Source: Evansella sp. LMS18
GTDB lineage: Bacteria; Bacillota; Bacilli; Bacillales; Salisediminibacteriaceae
DNA length: 64,000 nt
Direction: 5' to 3'
Assembly (NCBI RefSeq): GCF_024362785.1
Contig: NZ_CP093301.1
Span: 3,410,001-3,474,000 of the forward strand
The notes under the pieces are model-generated. The model was not told the DNA's origin. It ran no database searches and saw nothing but the letters and a program-made list of their open reading frames with translations. How positions within the stretch are numbered: position 1 is the stretch's first letter; every line of letters starts with the position of its first letter. Both the position numbers and the translations under genes were made by a program. Shown in pieces: positions 24,380-32,276 of the stretch.

Positions 24380-24590
24380 ATCGTTTAATGGCGAGGAGGG
24401 GGGCGGGTATTGTCGAAATTTATCGTACGCCTGTTGGGGTGAAGTTTTCTACAAAAATTTGAAAACCGGACAGTTGATAAGGGGAGTTAACATGGAATTA
24501 TATGTTAAAATAAAGTGACGGAATATTTAGTAGTATCGCAATTATATCGAGGATAATGAAAAAGAACGTTGTTCAAAGGGAGGGAAGAGG

Positions 24591-25742
24591 ATGAAGGCTG
24601 AAAAATTGCTGTCAAAAACAAAAATGTCTGAAATGGTTGGTTGGTCTGAAGCTAACGGACGAAGGTGGGTAAAAAACTTTAAAGAGTATATTCCTACTGA
24701 ATTGTACGGAAATAAAGTTATGTATAATATGGATTCAGTGAGAATCATGAAGTTTTTGAAGAGAATGAACGAAGCAGGTTTAACCACCCCAGAAATAAAA
24801 CAGATTATTAACCGGGAGGGTATACCGAAAAATCATTCCGAAGAACAGAGACTAATAGATTTGCATCGCGCTGCACGTAGTTCTAAAGAATACGATGAGA
24901 ATATTTTAATCACTATTCCTACCGCTGGTGAGATGATGATTCCGTATTTAGATGTAATGAAAGACGGTAAGCCTTATTCCGCCAATGAAATCACTGAAAA
25001 ATTAGCGGTTTTTTATAACTTAACCGAAAAGCAGCGTCGCATGAAGTACGAAAACAACCCGGATATTATCTTTCTATCACGGGTTCGTAGCGTAAGATAC
25101 AGCCTTAAAAAAGAAAATTATATCGAGGAAGTTAACAAACTTACATATCAAATTACAGAGGAAGGTCGGAATTTATTAAATGAAAATGAACGGGAGAGAA
25201 GTGAAGAAGTTGAAGAGCTGGAAAAAGTAGTAGATCCGTTAACAGTAGTTAATGAAAAACTAGCCGAACTTGAGGATGAACTCGCAGAGAACCTGCTTAA
25301 GCAATTAAGGGATATTCACTGGATGAAATTTGAGGATATAGTCGTTGATTTATTAACCAAGATGGGGTACGGAGATGGTAGAGTAACTCAAAGGTCAAAT
25401 GACGAAGGTATAGACGGGATAATTAAAGAAGACAAGCTAGGTCTTGATAATATCTACGTTCAGGCAAAAAGATACGCGGCAAATAAGTCAATTGGTCGTG
25501 ACGTCGTACAAAGCTTTTCCGGTGCTTTAGATGGAAAAGGCGCAAGGAAGGGCGTTTTTATTACCACTTCATACTTTACTGAGAGCGCGAGAAATTACGC
25601 TGAAGGGTTAGAAGCGAAGAAAATTATTTTGATTGACGGCTTGGAGCTGGCGAAATTAATGATTGATCATAATGTCGGAGTGGATGTTAAACGTACATTC
25701 GTGGTAAAAGCAATAGATTTTGATTATTTTAAGGACGAATAG
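24591..25742 (+). CDS. Mrr-family restriction endonuclease with N-terminal MerR-like HTH
   Basis: A 383-aa three-part protein. Residues 1-75 look like a MerR-type helix-turn-helix (KMSEMVGWSEANGRRWVKNF, then LTTPEIKQII). Residues about 115-200 resemble the Mrr N-terminal winged helix (DGKPYSANEITEKLA to YQITEEGRNLL). Residues about 240-345 form the Mrr PD-(D/E)XK nuclease: E248 in KFEDIVVDLL, D275 in DEGIDGII, and Q291-A-K293 in VQAKRY. Mrr enzymes cut modified foreign DNA (type IV restriction). The extra HTH is unusual. The ATG follows AAAGGGAGGG. The next nuclease gene starts 41 bases later, suggesting one operon. Confidence 0.88.
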   Translation: MKAEKLLSKTKMSEMVGWSEANGRRWVKNFKEYIPTELYGNKVMYNMDSVRIMKFLKRMNEAGLTTPEIKQIINREGIPKNHSEEQRLIDLHRAARSSKEYDENILITIPTAGEMMIPYLDVMKDGKPYSANEITEKLAVFYNLTEKQRRMKYENNPDIIFLSRVRSVRYSLKKENYIEEVNKLTYQITEEGRNLLNENERERSEEVEELEKVVDPLTVVNEKLAELEDELAENLLKQLRDIHWMKFEDIVVDLLTKMGYGDGRVTQRSNDEGIDGIIKEDKLGLDNIYVQAKRYAANKSIGRDVVQSFSGALDGKGARKGVFITTSYFTESARNYAEGLEAKKIILIDGLELAKLMIDHNVGVDVKRTFVVKAIDFDYFKDE

Positions 25743-25783
25743 TTCTGTTTTTCATTAAGCCTAGTAGGCTGGGAGGTTCGAGA

Positions 25784-27352
25784 ATGAAAAACGAAATCAT
25801 TAGAGAGTTTGAACACTTCCTTGGCAGGATTCATCCTGTAGAGGTAAATTACTTTGTCAGTGATTCCGATAAATATGTATCCGATATTACTGAATCTTTT
25901 TTAAACCAATTACGCAGCGATGAGGATTATTACGAGTCCTTAATGAAGTATTTCAAGTCCGAATTAGATGTTCGAACAACAGACGATGGTTCGATAGTAT
26001 TTGACTTGAAAAAGCCGAAGCATATAGAAATTTCTCACCAAGAATTCATGGCGAATTGCAACTTGGAAAATGTGCGCCAGATATTTAGAGGGAAATGTAT
26101 CGAAGAAGTAGAGAAAGTGGAGCAAAAGGAACGAGAGTTAAAGGAGCAAAGAGAAAGAGCTATACAAAGAGCTAAGGAAAACGCTGAAGCTAAATATAAT
26201 GCCTTAAAATACTTTAATGAGCAGTTTATCAAGGAACTAAATGTATTTGATAACCTTGATGACTCGAAGGAGATAAAAAAACACTATAACTCCGTAGCAA
26301 AGAGAGTTAAAAGTTATCATCGTAAGGCTTTCTTCTGGGAGACAAGTAAATCAGCAACAACCTTCGTTCAATTAAACCAAGGACTCGAAAAGGAAATTAT
26401 TGAAAAATATAATATAACTGATAAATTTGACGATAGTATTTTTACAACTAAGCTTCGGAACACTGTGATACACAAACTCAAGGAAATTGAAAAATTTACC
26501 CCGTATAAGGAGATTATAACCTCTAAAGTTCAGGTTCGTCCTGGCTACTATCATCACGCTAATGGATTCGTATACAAAGATTTTGTCGATGAATGGGATT
26601 TGTATTTCAAGGAAAAACCTGAAATTTCCAAGGCTATCAATAAAAAAGCGAATTTCCACCTAAATGGAATCGGGGATTTTATTCCGTCTGAATATCTTTT
26701 TCTATTTCAAAGACCAAATCTAACTTCTTTTGGCTACGACCATCTATATGACATTCTCGATTCGTTAACTGACGTGGTTGAGGCTACAGAACATAAGATG
26801 GGGGAGTCTTTCTTAGAAAAGTACAGTAAAAAGTATAACCCTGCAAATTCTAAGTACGTAGCTGGTAATTGGCAAACTCCGGAGGATTACCGCTTTAATA
26901 AACCGTATTGGAATTTTCACCAAATGAAACAATTCGAAAATCAAATAAAGGCTCTTACTAGGAAAGCGGAGAACCTTGTACGTGATAAATTAATTGTTCC
27001 TCGTGTTAATGAGGGTTGGATCAGCGAGACAAAACTCTATAACGAAATAAAAGTTGCGTTCAAAGGGAGAAAGGTTATCCAACATGCTCGATTGCCTTTC
27101 TTAGGCAAGCAACACTTGGATATTTTCATACCTAGCTTAAAAGTAGCAATCGAGTATCAAGGTTTGCAGCACGATCAACCTGTGGAGTTCTTTGGCGGTG
27201 AGAAAGCATTTCTAAAAAATCAGGAAAGAGACGCCCGGAAAAAACGTTTATGCACAGAGAATGGGATTCGAATGCTCTACGTAAGAGAAGGTTACGATTT
27301 AGAAGAAGTCATTAATAATATTTGTAAGATGTTTTTGAAAGAGGGGAAATAA
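25784..27352 (+). CDS. 522-aa protein with C-terminal PD-(D/E)XK-like nuclease domain
   Basis: No known N-terminal domain is recognised over residues 1-420; residues about 105-145 form a charged coiled coil (KVEQKERELKEQRERAIQRA) and the middle is mostly helical. Residues about 435-505 look like a restriction-endonuclease-fold domain: LPFLGKQHLDIFIP (D446), then VAIEYQGLQHDQP with E457 and Q459, FFGGEKAF, and RDARKKRLCTENGI. This EYQG-x-QH pattern is seen in nuclease domains of defence proteins. It is 41 bases downstream of the Mrr-like gene with its own GGGAGGT, so both are probably coexpressed. Nuclease activity is inferred from the motif. Confidence 0.72.
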   Translation: MKNEIIREFEHFLGRIHPVEVNYFVSDSDKYVSDITESFLNQLRSDEDYYESLMKYFKSELDVRTTDDGSIVFDLKKPKHIEISHQEFMANCNLENVRQIFRGKCIEEVEKVEQKERELKEQRERAIQRAKENAEAKYNALKYFNEQFIKELNVFDNLDDSKEIKKHYNSVAKRVKSYHRKAFFWETSKSATTFVQLNQGLEKEIIEKYNITDKFDDSIFTTKLRNTVIHKLKEIEKFTPYKEIITSKVQVRPGYYHHANGFVYKDFVDEWDLYFKEKPEISKAINKKANFHLNGIGDFIPSEYLFLFQRPNLTSFGYDHLYDILDSLTDVVEATEHKMGESFLEKYSKKYNPANSKYVAGNWQTPEDYRFNKPYWNFHQMKQFENQIKALTRKAENLVRDKLIVPRVNEGWISETKLYNEIKVAFKGRKVIQHARLPFLGKQHLDIFIPSLKVAIEYQGLQHDQPVEFFGGEKAFLKNQERDARKKRLCTENGIRMLYVREGYDLEEVINNICKMFLKEGK

Positions 27353-27751
27353 ATTCCGAATGCAGGTGCAAATACTGCGAAATGTTGCACCGCATGTAAC
27401 ACTGGCATATAAGCGCACACTTATACAAGAAGGGAATCGGAATTATTGCAATTTATAACGGTGTATAATGTTACACAGTATACAATCGTAGGGGCCACGT
27501 AATTATCTCGATCGCTTGAAGATTTGCTGCATAAGCGTTTGAGATAGCCGGTAAAATAGAATATTATGTAATAAACTTCGTGTAAACTCGCATAATAATT
27601 CACCTCCTCCCCAAACCGCCCTCGTGCGATTTCCCCAGCCTGACCGCCAGTAAATCTGCAAATTAAAATTTCATTTCGATATTTTACGCTAAAAATTTAC
27701 ATGTATTGCTTTACAAATCTGAATATTTCCATATATAGTAGTTATATAATG
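27353..27751. other. Non-coding stretch before the cobalamin riboswitch
   Basis: About 400 bases with no convincing gene. TATAAT at 27745-27750 directly before the riboswitch could be its -10 element, but no good -35 is seen. Confidence 0.4.
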
Positions 27752-27916
27752 AATAGTGCCAATCAAGGCTTAATAGGGAATTCGGTTAAAATCCGAAGCT
27801 GTTTTTATGCAACTGTATATGCTGACGAAAAGTGAAATCCACTGTACAGAATAGCTGCAAGGCTGCTGTATGGGAAGGCTCTGAGTAGGAAGAAGCATAA
27901 GCCAGGAGACCTGCTT
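27752..27916 (+). promoter_or_regulatory. Cobalamin (B12) riboswitch
   Basis: The order of conserved blocks is that of the cobalamin aptamer: GTGCC..AAGGCTTAATAGGGAA, a CGG-ttaaaat-CCG hairpin, GCTGTTTTTATGCAACTG, GCTGACGAAA, CCACTG, GGGAAGGCTCTGAGTAGG, and the B12 box AAGCCAGGAGACCTGC ending at 27915. No intrinsic terminator stands between the aptamer and the next ORF, so control would be at translation. It is placed inside the integrative element, 49 bases upstream of a tiny ORF and far from any known B12 transport or synthesis gene. Confidence 0.9.
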
Positions 27917-27964
27917 TTTTACTTTGATTTATTTAAAGTGAAGAGAGGGGTGAATTCTGTACTT

Positions 27965-28072
27965 ATGGATCTTACTAATTTTATCTTTCCTATATTAGCG
28001 GCTTTATCGATAAAATTCATAGTAAAAATTCCGATCGAGTACGATATTACCATAAAAATTAAGAATAAATAA
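27965..28072 (+). CDS. Tiny hydrophobic peptide under the cobalamin riboswitch, 35-40 aa
   Basis: It is the only ORF between the riboswitch and a terminator. ATG 27965 gives 35 residues; an in-frame GTG at 27950 within the purine-rich GAGAGGGGTGA gives 40. The N-terminal half is hydrophobic (NFIFPILAALSIKFIVKI, one membrane helix) and the C-terminus is charged and basic (YDITIKIKNK). It resembles small single-pass peptides such as transporter regulators or type I toxins, but no family is recognised. Real translation is plausible because riboswitch, ribosome binding site, ORF and terminator are consecutive. Confidence 0.6.
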   Translation: MDLTNFIFPILAALSIKFIVKIPIEYDITIKIKNK

Positions 28073-28077
28073 CGTTA

Positions 28078-28107
28078 AGGGGTGCGGTTTATCTGCACCT
28101 CTTTTTT
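28078..28107 (+). terminator. Terminator of the riboswitch-controlled transcript
   Basis: AGGGGTGC (28078-28085) pairs with GCACCTCT (28095-28102, one G-T), followed by T6. Confidence 0.85.
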
Positions 28108-28132
28108 AAATAAAGCCGCCCGAAGGCGACTC

Positions 28133-29122
28133 TTAAACGTCTAACGTATCATATCGTTCAGCTTTGCGATATTGCTCCTGTATTGAATCATTCGTATAGT
28201 CTAGATACACTTCCGTAGTAGACAAATGCGAATGGCCGAGTATCACCTGTAATGCGCGGATATTTCCATAAGGTGAATTAAGGAAACGTACCGCAAAGGT
28301 ATGACGCAAACAGTGCGGACTTGACGAACACTCTTTCTGTAATCCAGATACTGTCGCGTAACGGTAAACCCTTTTACGGAAGGCTCCCGGCTGGCTTTTC
28401 TCGCCGAATTGATTTACGAATATATACGACACTTCCCCGAAGTATTCCCGCGTTTCATCTATAAGCTGGCGTACCGACTCGGTAACTTTGCGATGCATTG
28501 GTACCGGCCTGTTCCTCCGGTTTTTGTTTTTCGCACCGGGGAGCATAATAACTTCATTATCGAAGTCTATGTCTCGCATCTCCAGTGCTTCTATCTCATT
28601 ACCTCTTAGACCGCATTTTAACGCCAATAACATCATGCAGTAATCACGAAAACCAACGTAAGTATCCTTATCTACTGCGTTAAATAAGCGCTTAACCTGA
28701 GTTTCGTTTAGTATCTTCGGTAATTGTTCGTCTTCCTTGACCTTTTTAACGGTAGTGAGCGGATTATAATCGATAATACTCTCCGCTTCCATGCGGTTAA
28801 ATGTTGCACGGATAGAGGATAAACGAATATTAACCGTAACAGGTGACAGACCTCGCTCCTCCAAAAGAAATGTTAAATACTTACGTATGTCTCCTTCCGT
28901 AATGTCCTCCATATACGGCTTTCCAATAGAATCGATACACTCTGTAAAATAGCGGCGGTAATCCTGTATCGTTCTCTTCCGGTACCCCTCCGCTATATAA
29001 ATACGCATAACTCGTTCTAATGCTTCACTCGTTGGTGTTTTCGTGGGATCAATTAGTGAGACAGCTTGGTTATTACATGTAGCTTTCGTAGTCTTCCGGT
29101 ACTTTGGTATCGCTTTAGGCAT
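28133..29122 (-). CDS. int: Tyrosine recombinase/integrase of the element
   Basis: A 329-aa site-specific recombinase. The N-terminal SAM-like arm-binding domain spans about residues 30-125 (YIAEGYRKRTIQDYRRYFTE). The catalytic domain shows the Arg of LKCGLRGNEIEALE, the HCLRHTFAVRF box, the LGHSHLSTTEVYLDY box with the second His and the nucleophile Tyr. GGGAGGT precedes the ATG on the minus strand. It lies at the right end, about 165 bases from attR, as usual for tRNA-targeted integrases, and reads away from the attachment site. Confidence 0.94.
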   Translation of the reverse strand: MPKAIPKYRKTTKATCNNQAVSLIDPTKTPTSEALERVMRIYIAEGYRKRTIQDYRRYFTECIDSIGKPYMEDITEGDIRKYLTFLLEERGLSPVTVNIRLSSIRATFNRMEAESIIDYNPLTTVKKVKEDEQLPKILNETQVKRLFNAVDKDTYVGFRDYCMMLLALKCGLRGNEIEALEMRDIDFDNEVIMLPGAKNKNRRNRPVPMHRKVTESVRQLIDETREYFGEVSYIFVNQFGEKSQPGAFRKRVYRYATVSGLQKECSSSPHCLRHTFAVRFLNSPYGNIRALQVILGHSHLSTTEVYLDYTNDSIQEQYRKAERYDTLDV

Positions 29123-29285
29123 ACGTAAAACCTCCCGTTTAAATTAACGGAAAAGAGACACGAATCTACAACGTAAAGAGGACAGGAACGTTTTAAATAA
29201 CGTCAGTCCCGTTTACGAATATTCGCGTCCACATACTACGGATAAATAAAAACGGTACCGCCATAAACGTTGATATGACGGTAAT

Positions 29286-29347
29286 TGGCTGGGATGGCAG
29301 GGATCGAACCTGCGTATCACGAAGTCAAAGTCCGTTGCCTTACCGCT
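29286..29347 (-). repeat. attR: 62-bp direct repeat matching attL
   Basis: Same 62 bases as 17613-17674; here they are continuous with the tRNA 5' end (29348-29360), so the chromosomal tRNA stays functional. Confidence 0.93.
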
Positions 29348-29360
29348 TGGCTACATCCCA
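29289..29360 (-). tRNA. tRNA-Gln (anticodon UUG)
   Basis: A 72-base cloverleaf on the minus strand: acceptor TGGGATG/CATCCCA, D-arm GCCAAGCGGTAAGGC, anticodon stem ACGGA/TTCGT around CTTTGAC (anticodon TTG), T-arm GCAGG-TTCGATC-CCTGC, discriminator G. CCA is not encoded. It is the integration target of the 11.7-kb element. Confidence 0.95.
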
Positions 29361-29503
29361 TTATCTTATCTGTTACATATAGTACGATAAAACCAAAAAA
29401 AATATTCAATTTTTTTGCAGAAAAAAGAAGGTATTTGAAAAAAGACAGCGAATAAAATTAGTGTTTGAAAAAATAATCAAGAAAGAAAGGTGTTGGTGGC
29501 TTT

Positions 29504-30547
29504 ATGGAAGTTGAAAAAAAATCAAAAAATATACTTCATCGCGCCGCCTCATTTAATGCCTCTGATATTCATTTTGTCCCCATGGAGAAAACAGCTGTTG
29601 TACGATTCCGAATTGATGGCCATCTGACCGAAATGGAACGCCTGCCGGTCCATATGATGGTAAAGATTATAAGTCACCTTAAGTTTTTATCAGGTATGGA
29701 TGTCGGTGAACGGAGACGACCCCAGAACAGTTCTTTGGAGATATTACTTCGAAATACCCCTTATGCAATGCGCTTATCCACCTTTCCTTCTTCGGCCAGT
29801 GAAACACTGGTCATCCGGTTATTTCCCTATTACAACAGACAAAAACTCCAGACCCTTGCTATTTTTCCCAATCAGGCAGAACAGCTGCTTAATACCGTCA
29901 AATCCAGATCAGGTTTGTTTATTCTATGCGGTCCTACAGGTTCCGGTAAAACCACTACTTTATATTCTCTTCTCGATTCCTGCTTTTACACAATGAACAG
30001 AAACATCATCACCCTTGAAGACCCTGTCGAACAAAAGCATGACAACTTTCTGCAGATGGAAATTAATGAAAGAGCCGGCGTTACCTATTCTGAGGGGCTG
30101 AGAAGCTTACTTCGCCACGACCCGGACATCATCATGATTGGTGAAATCAGAGACGGAGAAACTGCGAGGATGGCTGTAAGGGCAGCTTTAACCGGACACT
30201 TTGTTTTTTCGACTATGCACAGCAGTGATACGTTAAACGCTATAAGAAGGCTAAACGATCTTGGAATCAGTAATGAAGAGCTGCGGGATACTGTGAAAGC
30301 TGTGGCAGCACAGAGGCTTGTTGAAATAAGGTGCCCGTACTGTGAGGAATGCAGTCCGTATTGCAAAAAACACCGCTCCAGAAGAAGAGGCGCAGTTTTC
30401 GAAGTGCTGCAGGGAAGCTTGCTGGATGACGCACTTTCAGGCCGGGAGATAAAAGCCCGGCAGAACATTAAAAAGTTGGGGTCGGTAGTAAATAAAGGGG
30501 TAGCCCTTGGGTATATACCTGCCCAGGAAATTGAGGAATTAACATGA
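29504..30547 (+). CDS. comGA: ComGA, competence pseudopilus assembly ATPase
   Basis: A 347-aa GspE/PilB-type ATPase that powers the transformation pseudopilus at the membrane. Walker A is GPTGSGKTTTLYSLL, the Asp box and Walker B are ITLEDPVE and IIMIGEIRDGETA, and the His box is GHFVFSTMH. The N-terminal ASDIHF segment is typical. It is first in the comG operon and overlaps comGB by four bases. Late competence genes are activated by ComK in B. subtilis; AT-rich tracts precede the gene but I could not fix a clean ComK box. Confidence 0.95.
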   Translation: MEVEKKSKNILHRAASFNASDIHFVPMEKTAVVRFRIDGHLTEMERLPVHMMVKIISHLKFLSGMDVGERRRPQNSSLEILLRNTPYAMRLSTFPSSASETLVIRLFPYYNRQKLQTLAIFPNQAEQLLNTVKSRSGLFILCGPTGSGKTTTLYSLLDSCFYTMNRNIITLEDPVEQKHDNFLQMEINERAGVTYSEGLRSLLRHDPDIIMIGEIRDGETARMAVRAALTGHFVFSTMHSSDTLNAIRRLNDLGISNEELRDTVKAVAAQRLVEIRCPYCEECSPYCKKHRSRRRGAVFEVLQGSLLDDALSGREIKARQNIKKLGSVVNKGVALGYIPAQEIEELT

Positions 30548-31569
30548 AAAGGAAAATCTTCCGTAATGATTTGGAAAGAGGAGAGTGGCTCCGGCATTTA
30601 GGATCTCTTCTTGAAGAAGGATACAGCATGGGAGAGGCATTAAAGCTCTTAGGAGCATATCAGCCAGGTGCGGCAAAAGACTGGTCTTTCCGTGTATATG
30701 ATGCCCTGCAGGCTGGTGATTACTTTTCTGAACAGCTCAGCGCTGCAGGCTTTACAAAAGATGTGATAAGTTATTTGTATTTTGCTGAACGGACAGGTGA
30801 TTTCAGCAGCGCACTTAAAAATGGAAGCCTCCTGCTGAAGAAAAAGCACGATATCAGACAAAAGGGAAGGAAAATCCTCCAGTATCCTTTATTTCTTTTT
30901 ACAGGCCTGATTGTAATGGCCGGAGCATTATCAGAGGGGATATTCCCTCACTTTCAGTCTTACTTCGCTTCCTCAGGACATCCCCTTCCATGGTTAACAA
31001 CTGCTGTTATCTCCCTGACTGGTTTTTTTCAGCTGCCATTCCTGATAAGTTCCTTAACAGTAATCTTGCTTGCTCTTATCTGGCTCAAGAGAAAGCCGGC
31101 CCTAGACAGACTGGAGATCCTGGTAAAAATACCTTATATCAGCAATTTGACCAGGTCTCTGCTCACATATTATTTTATCTCTCAATTGGCTCCGCTGCTG
31201 AAAAGTGGTTTTTCCATGAAGCGTTCTCTTGAAACAATCAAAAAAGACGCTCCTATCCTCTTCTTTCGTCAGGAGGCGGAGTCAGTCACATTTGACTTGC
31301 TCGAGGGTAATTCTTTTTCAGAATGCATTAGAAGCCGCAAACATTTCGAGCCCCAGCTGTCTGCAGTAATATCACTTGGAGAAGCGAAGGGGAAGGTCGG
31401 TGAAGAACTAGAGCGCTACGGAAATTATCTGTTTAACACCCACTATGAAAAAATGGAACGTTTCATAACTGTCCTTCAGCCTGTTCTCTTCAGTCTTATA
31501 GGGGCTGTTGTATTAATTCTATTCCTGTCTATGATGCTTCCGGTATTCAGTATCGTTGACGGATGGTAA
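30544..31569 (+). CDS. comGB: ComGB, pseudopilus inner-membrane platform protein
   Basis: A 341-aa GspF/PilC-family protein with three main hydrophobic segments (about residues 118-140, 160-180, and 312-335) and two cytosolic helical domains with the family pattern LGSLLEEGYSMGEALKLL and QLAPLLKSGFSMKRSLETI. It anchors ComGA and the pseudopilin ComGC. It starts in the comGA stop (ATGA). The next gene in the operon starts 389 bases later, an unusually large gap. Confidence 0.93.
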   Translation: MKRKIFRNDLERGEWLRHLGSLLEEGYSMGEALKLLGAYQPGAAKDWSFRVYDALQAGDYFSEQLSAAGFTKDVISYLYFAERTGDFSSALKNGSLLLKKKHDIRQKGRKILQYPLFLFTGLIVMAGALSEGIFPHFQSYFASSGHPLPWLTTAVISLTGFFQLPFLISSLTVILLALIWLKRKPALDRLEILVKIPYISNLTRSLLTYYFISQLAPLLKSGFSMKRSLETIKKDAPILFFRQEAESVTFDLLEGNSFSECIRSRKHFEPQLSAVISLGEAKGKVGEELERYGNYLFNTHYEKMERFITVLQPVLFSLIGAVVLILFLSMMLPVFSIVDGW

Positions 31570-31610
31570 AAGTAAAGGGTTCATCCAATTTATGTCGGCC
31601 AAAGATAGAA

Positions 31611-31766
31611 TTATGTAGTCCCCTTCAATTTCAGCTCTTCCTGTTCTCCGGTAAGGCTCCCCGCCGCCCATTTGAGCAGCTCAGCTTCTTCCGCGGTCAG
31701 CGGCCTCCCTAGTTTGTTCATGAATTCTTCATACAGAATCTTTCCCAATGTTTCCGGCACGTTCAT
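31611..31766 (-). CDS. Small antisense-oriented ORF inside the comG operon, about 51 aa
   Basis: Minus-strand ORF between comGB and comGC with a protein-like sequence (ETLGKILYEEFMNKLGRPLT, then EEAELLKWAAGSLTGEQ). GGGAGAG lies directly before ATG 31766 and eight bases before an in-frame GTG at 31760, so either may be used. Composition is acidic and helical, without a membrane segment. I do not recognise the family. Gene reality is supported by codon-like composition and the ribosome binding site only. Confidence 0.5.
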   Translation of the reverse strand: MNVPETLGKILYEEFMNKLGRPLTAEEAELLKWAAGSLTGEQEELKLKGTT

Positions 31767-31871
31767 CTCTCCCTGTATTGTTCTATCAAATATTATAACT
31801 GCGTTCCCGTTCATTCAACAGAAAAAATAAAAGACTTTTTTCGCCAGCATTAGTGAAATATCTACAAAAAT

Positions 31872-31901
31872 CAAAGCAAAGCAAAGCAAAGCAAAGCAAA
31901 A
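31872..31901. repeat. Pentanucleotide microsatellite (CAAAG)5
   Basis: Five perfect CAAAG copies at 31872-31896 followed by CAAAA, about 60 bases upstream of comGC. Number changes by slippage are expected for such tracts. Confidence 0.9.
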
Positions 31902-31958
31902 ACACCAGCTTCTTACAGTGGATTTTTATGCTTTCTTACAAAGGAGTGAAAGGTATCA

Positions 31959-32276
31959 ATGAAAAAAATTAAATCATTAACTAACAAGGGATTCAGAAAT
32001 GAGAAAGGATTTACATTAATTGAAATGATGATTGTCCTTGTAATAATTTCCATACTTCTGCTGATTGCCGTGCCAAATTTAGCAAAGAATCAGAGCATGG
32101 CAACAGAAAAAGGATGTGAGGCTACAAAGGACCTGATTAAAGCCCAGTATTTTGCATACGAAATTGATACAGGTAATAAACCTGAAAGCTTATCCGTCCT
32201 TGAAGATCAAAAATATGTAGACACACTGAAATGCCCCGACGGCAGCACCGTAACTCTCGGCGATCTGGGCCTTTGA
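31959..32276 (+). CDS. comGC: ComGC, major competence pseudopilin
   Basis: A 105-aa type IV pilin-like protein. The class III signal is NEKG/FTLIEMMIVLVIIS, cleaved by ComC after Gly, with the conserved Glu5 of the mature protein. The rest forms the single hydrophobic helix and a small globular domain with two Cys (KGCEATKDL and LKCPDG) that may form a disulfide, as in B. subtilis. It forms the transformation pilus. The ATG follows AAAGGAGTGAAAGG. Its stop TGA overlaps the likely comGD TTG. Confidence 0.95.
   Translation: MKKIKSLTNKGFRNEKGFTLIEMMIVLVIISILLLIAVPNLAKNQSMATEKGCEATKDLIKAQYFAYEIDTGNKPESLSVLEDQKYVDTLKCPDGSTVTLGDLGL

Larger units (their letters stand above)
17613..29347. mobile_element. 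11.7-kb integrative element in tRNA-Gln(UUG)
   Basis: A 62-bp sequence covering most of tRNA-Gln is found at 17613-17674 (attL, tRNA lacking its 5' end) and 29286-29347 (attR, complete tRNA). Removing one copy restores ytxH-tRNA-Gln-comGA. Inside are a tyrosine integrase next to attR, a serine recombinase, a P-loop replication protein with upstream repeats, a Cys-rich protein, two HEPN-motif proteins, an Mrr-like nuclease, a PD-(D/E)XK-like protein, two membrane proteins and a cobalamin riboswitch with a tiny ORF. There are no visible structural, packaging, relaxase or conjugation genes, so mobility probably relies on a helper or on simple excision and replication. Confidence 0.92.

Noticed and set aside
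29361-29503. ComK boxes upstream of comGA
   Set aside because: A/T tracts occur, but none gave a clean AAAA-N5-TTTT pair at proper spacing, so no site is listed.
31250-31610. A frameshifted or degraded comG gene in the comGB-comGC gap
   Set aside because: comGB and comGC are both full length, and I found no pilin-like signal in the gap.
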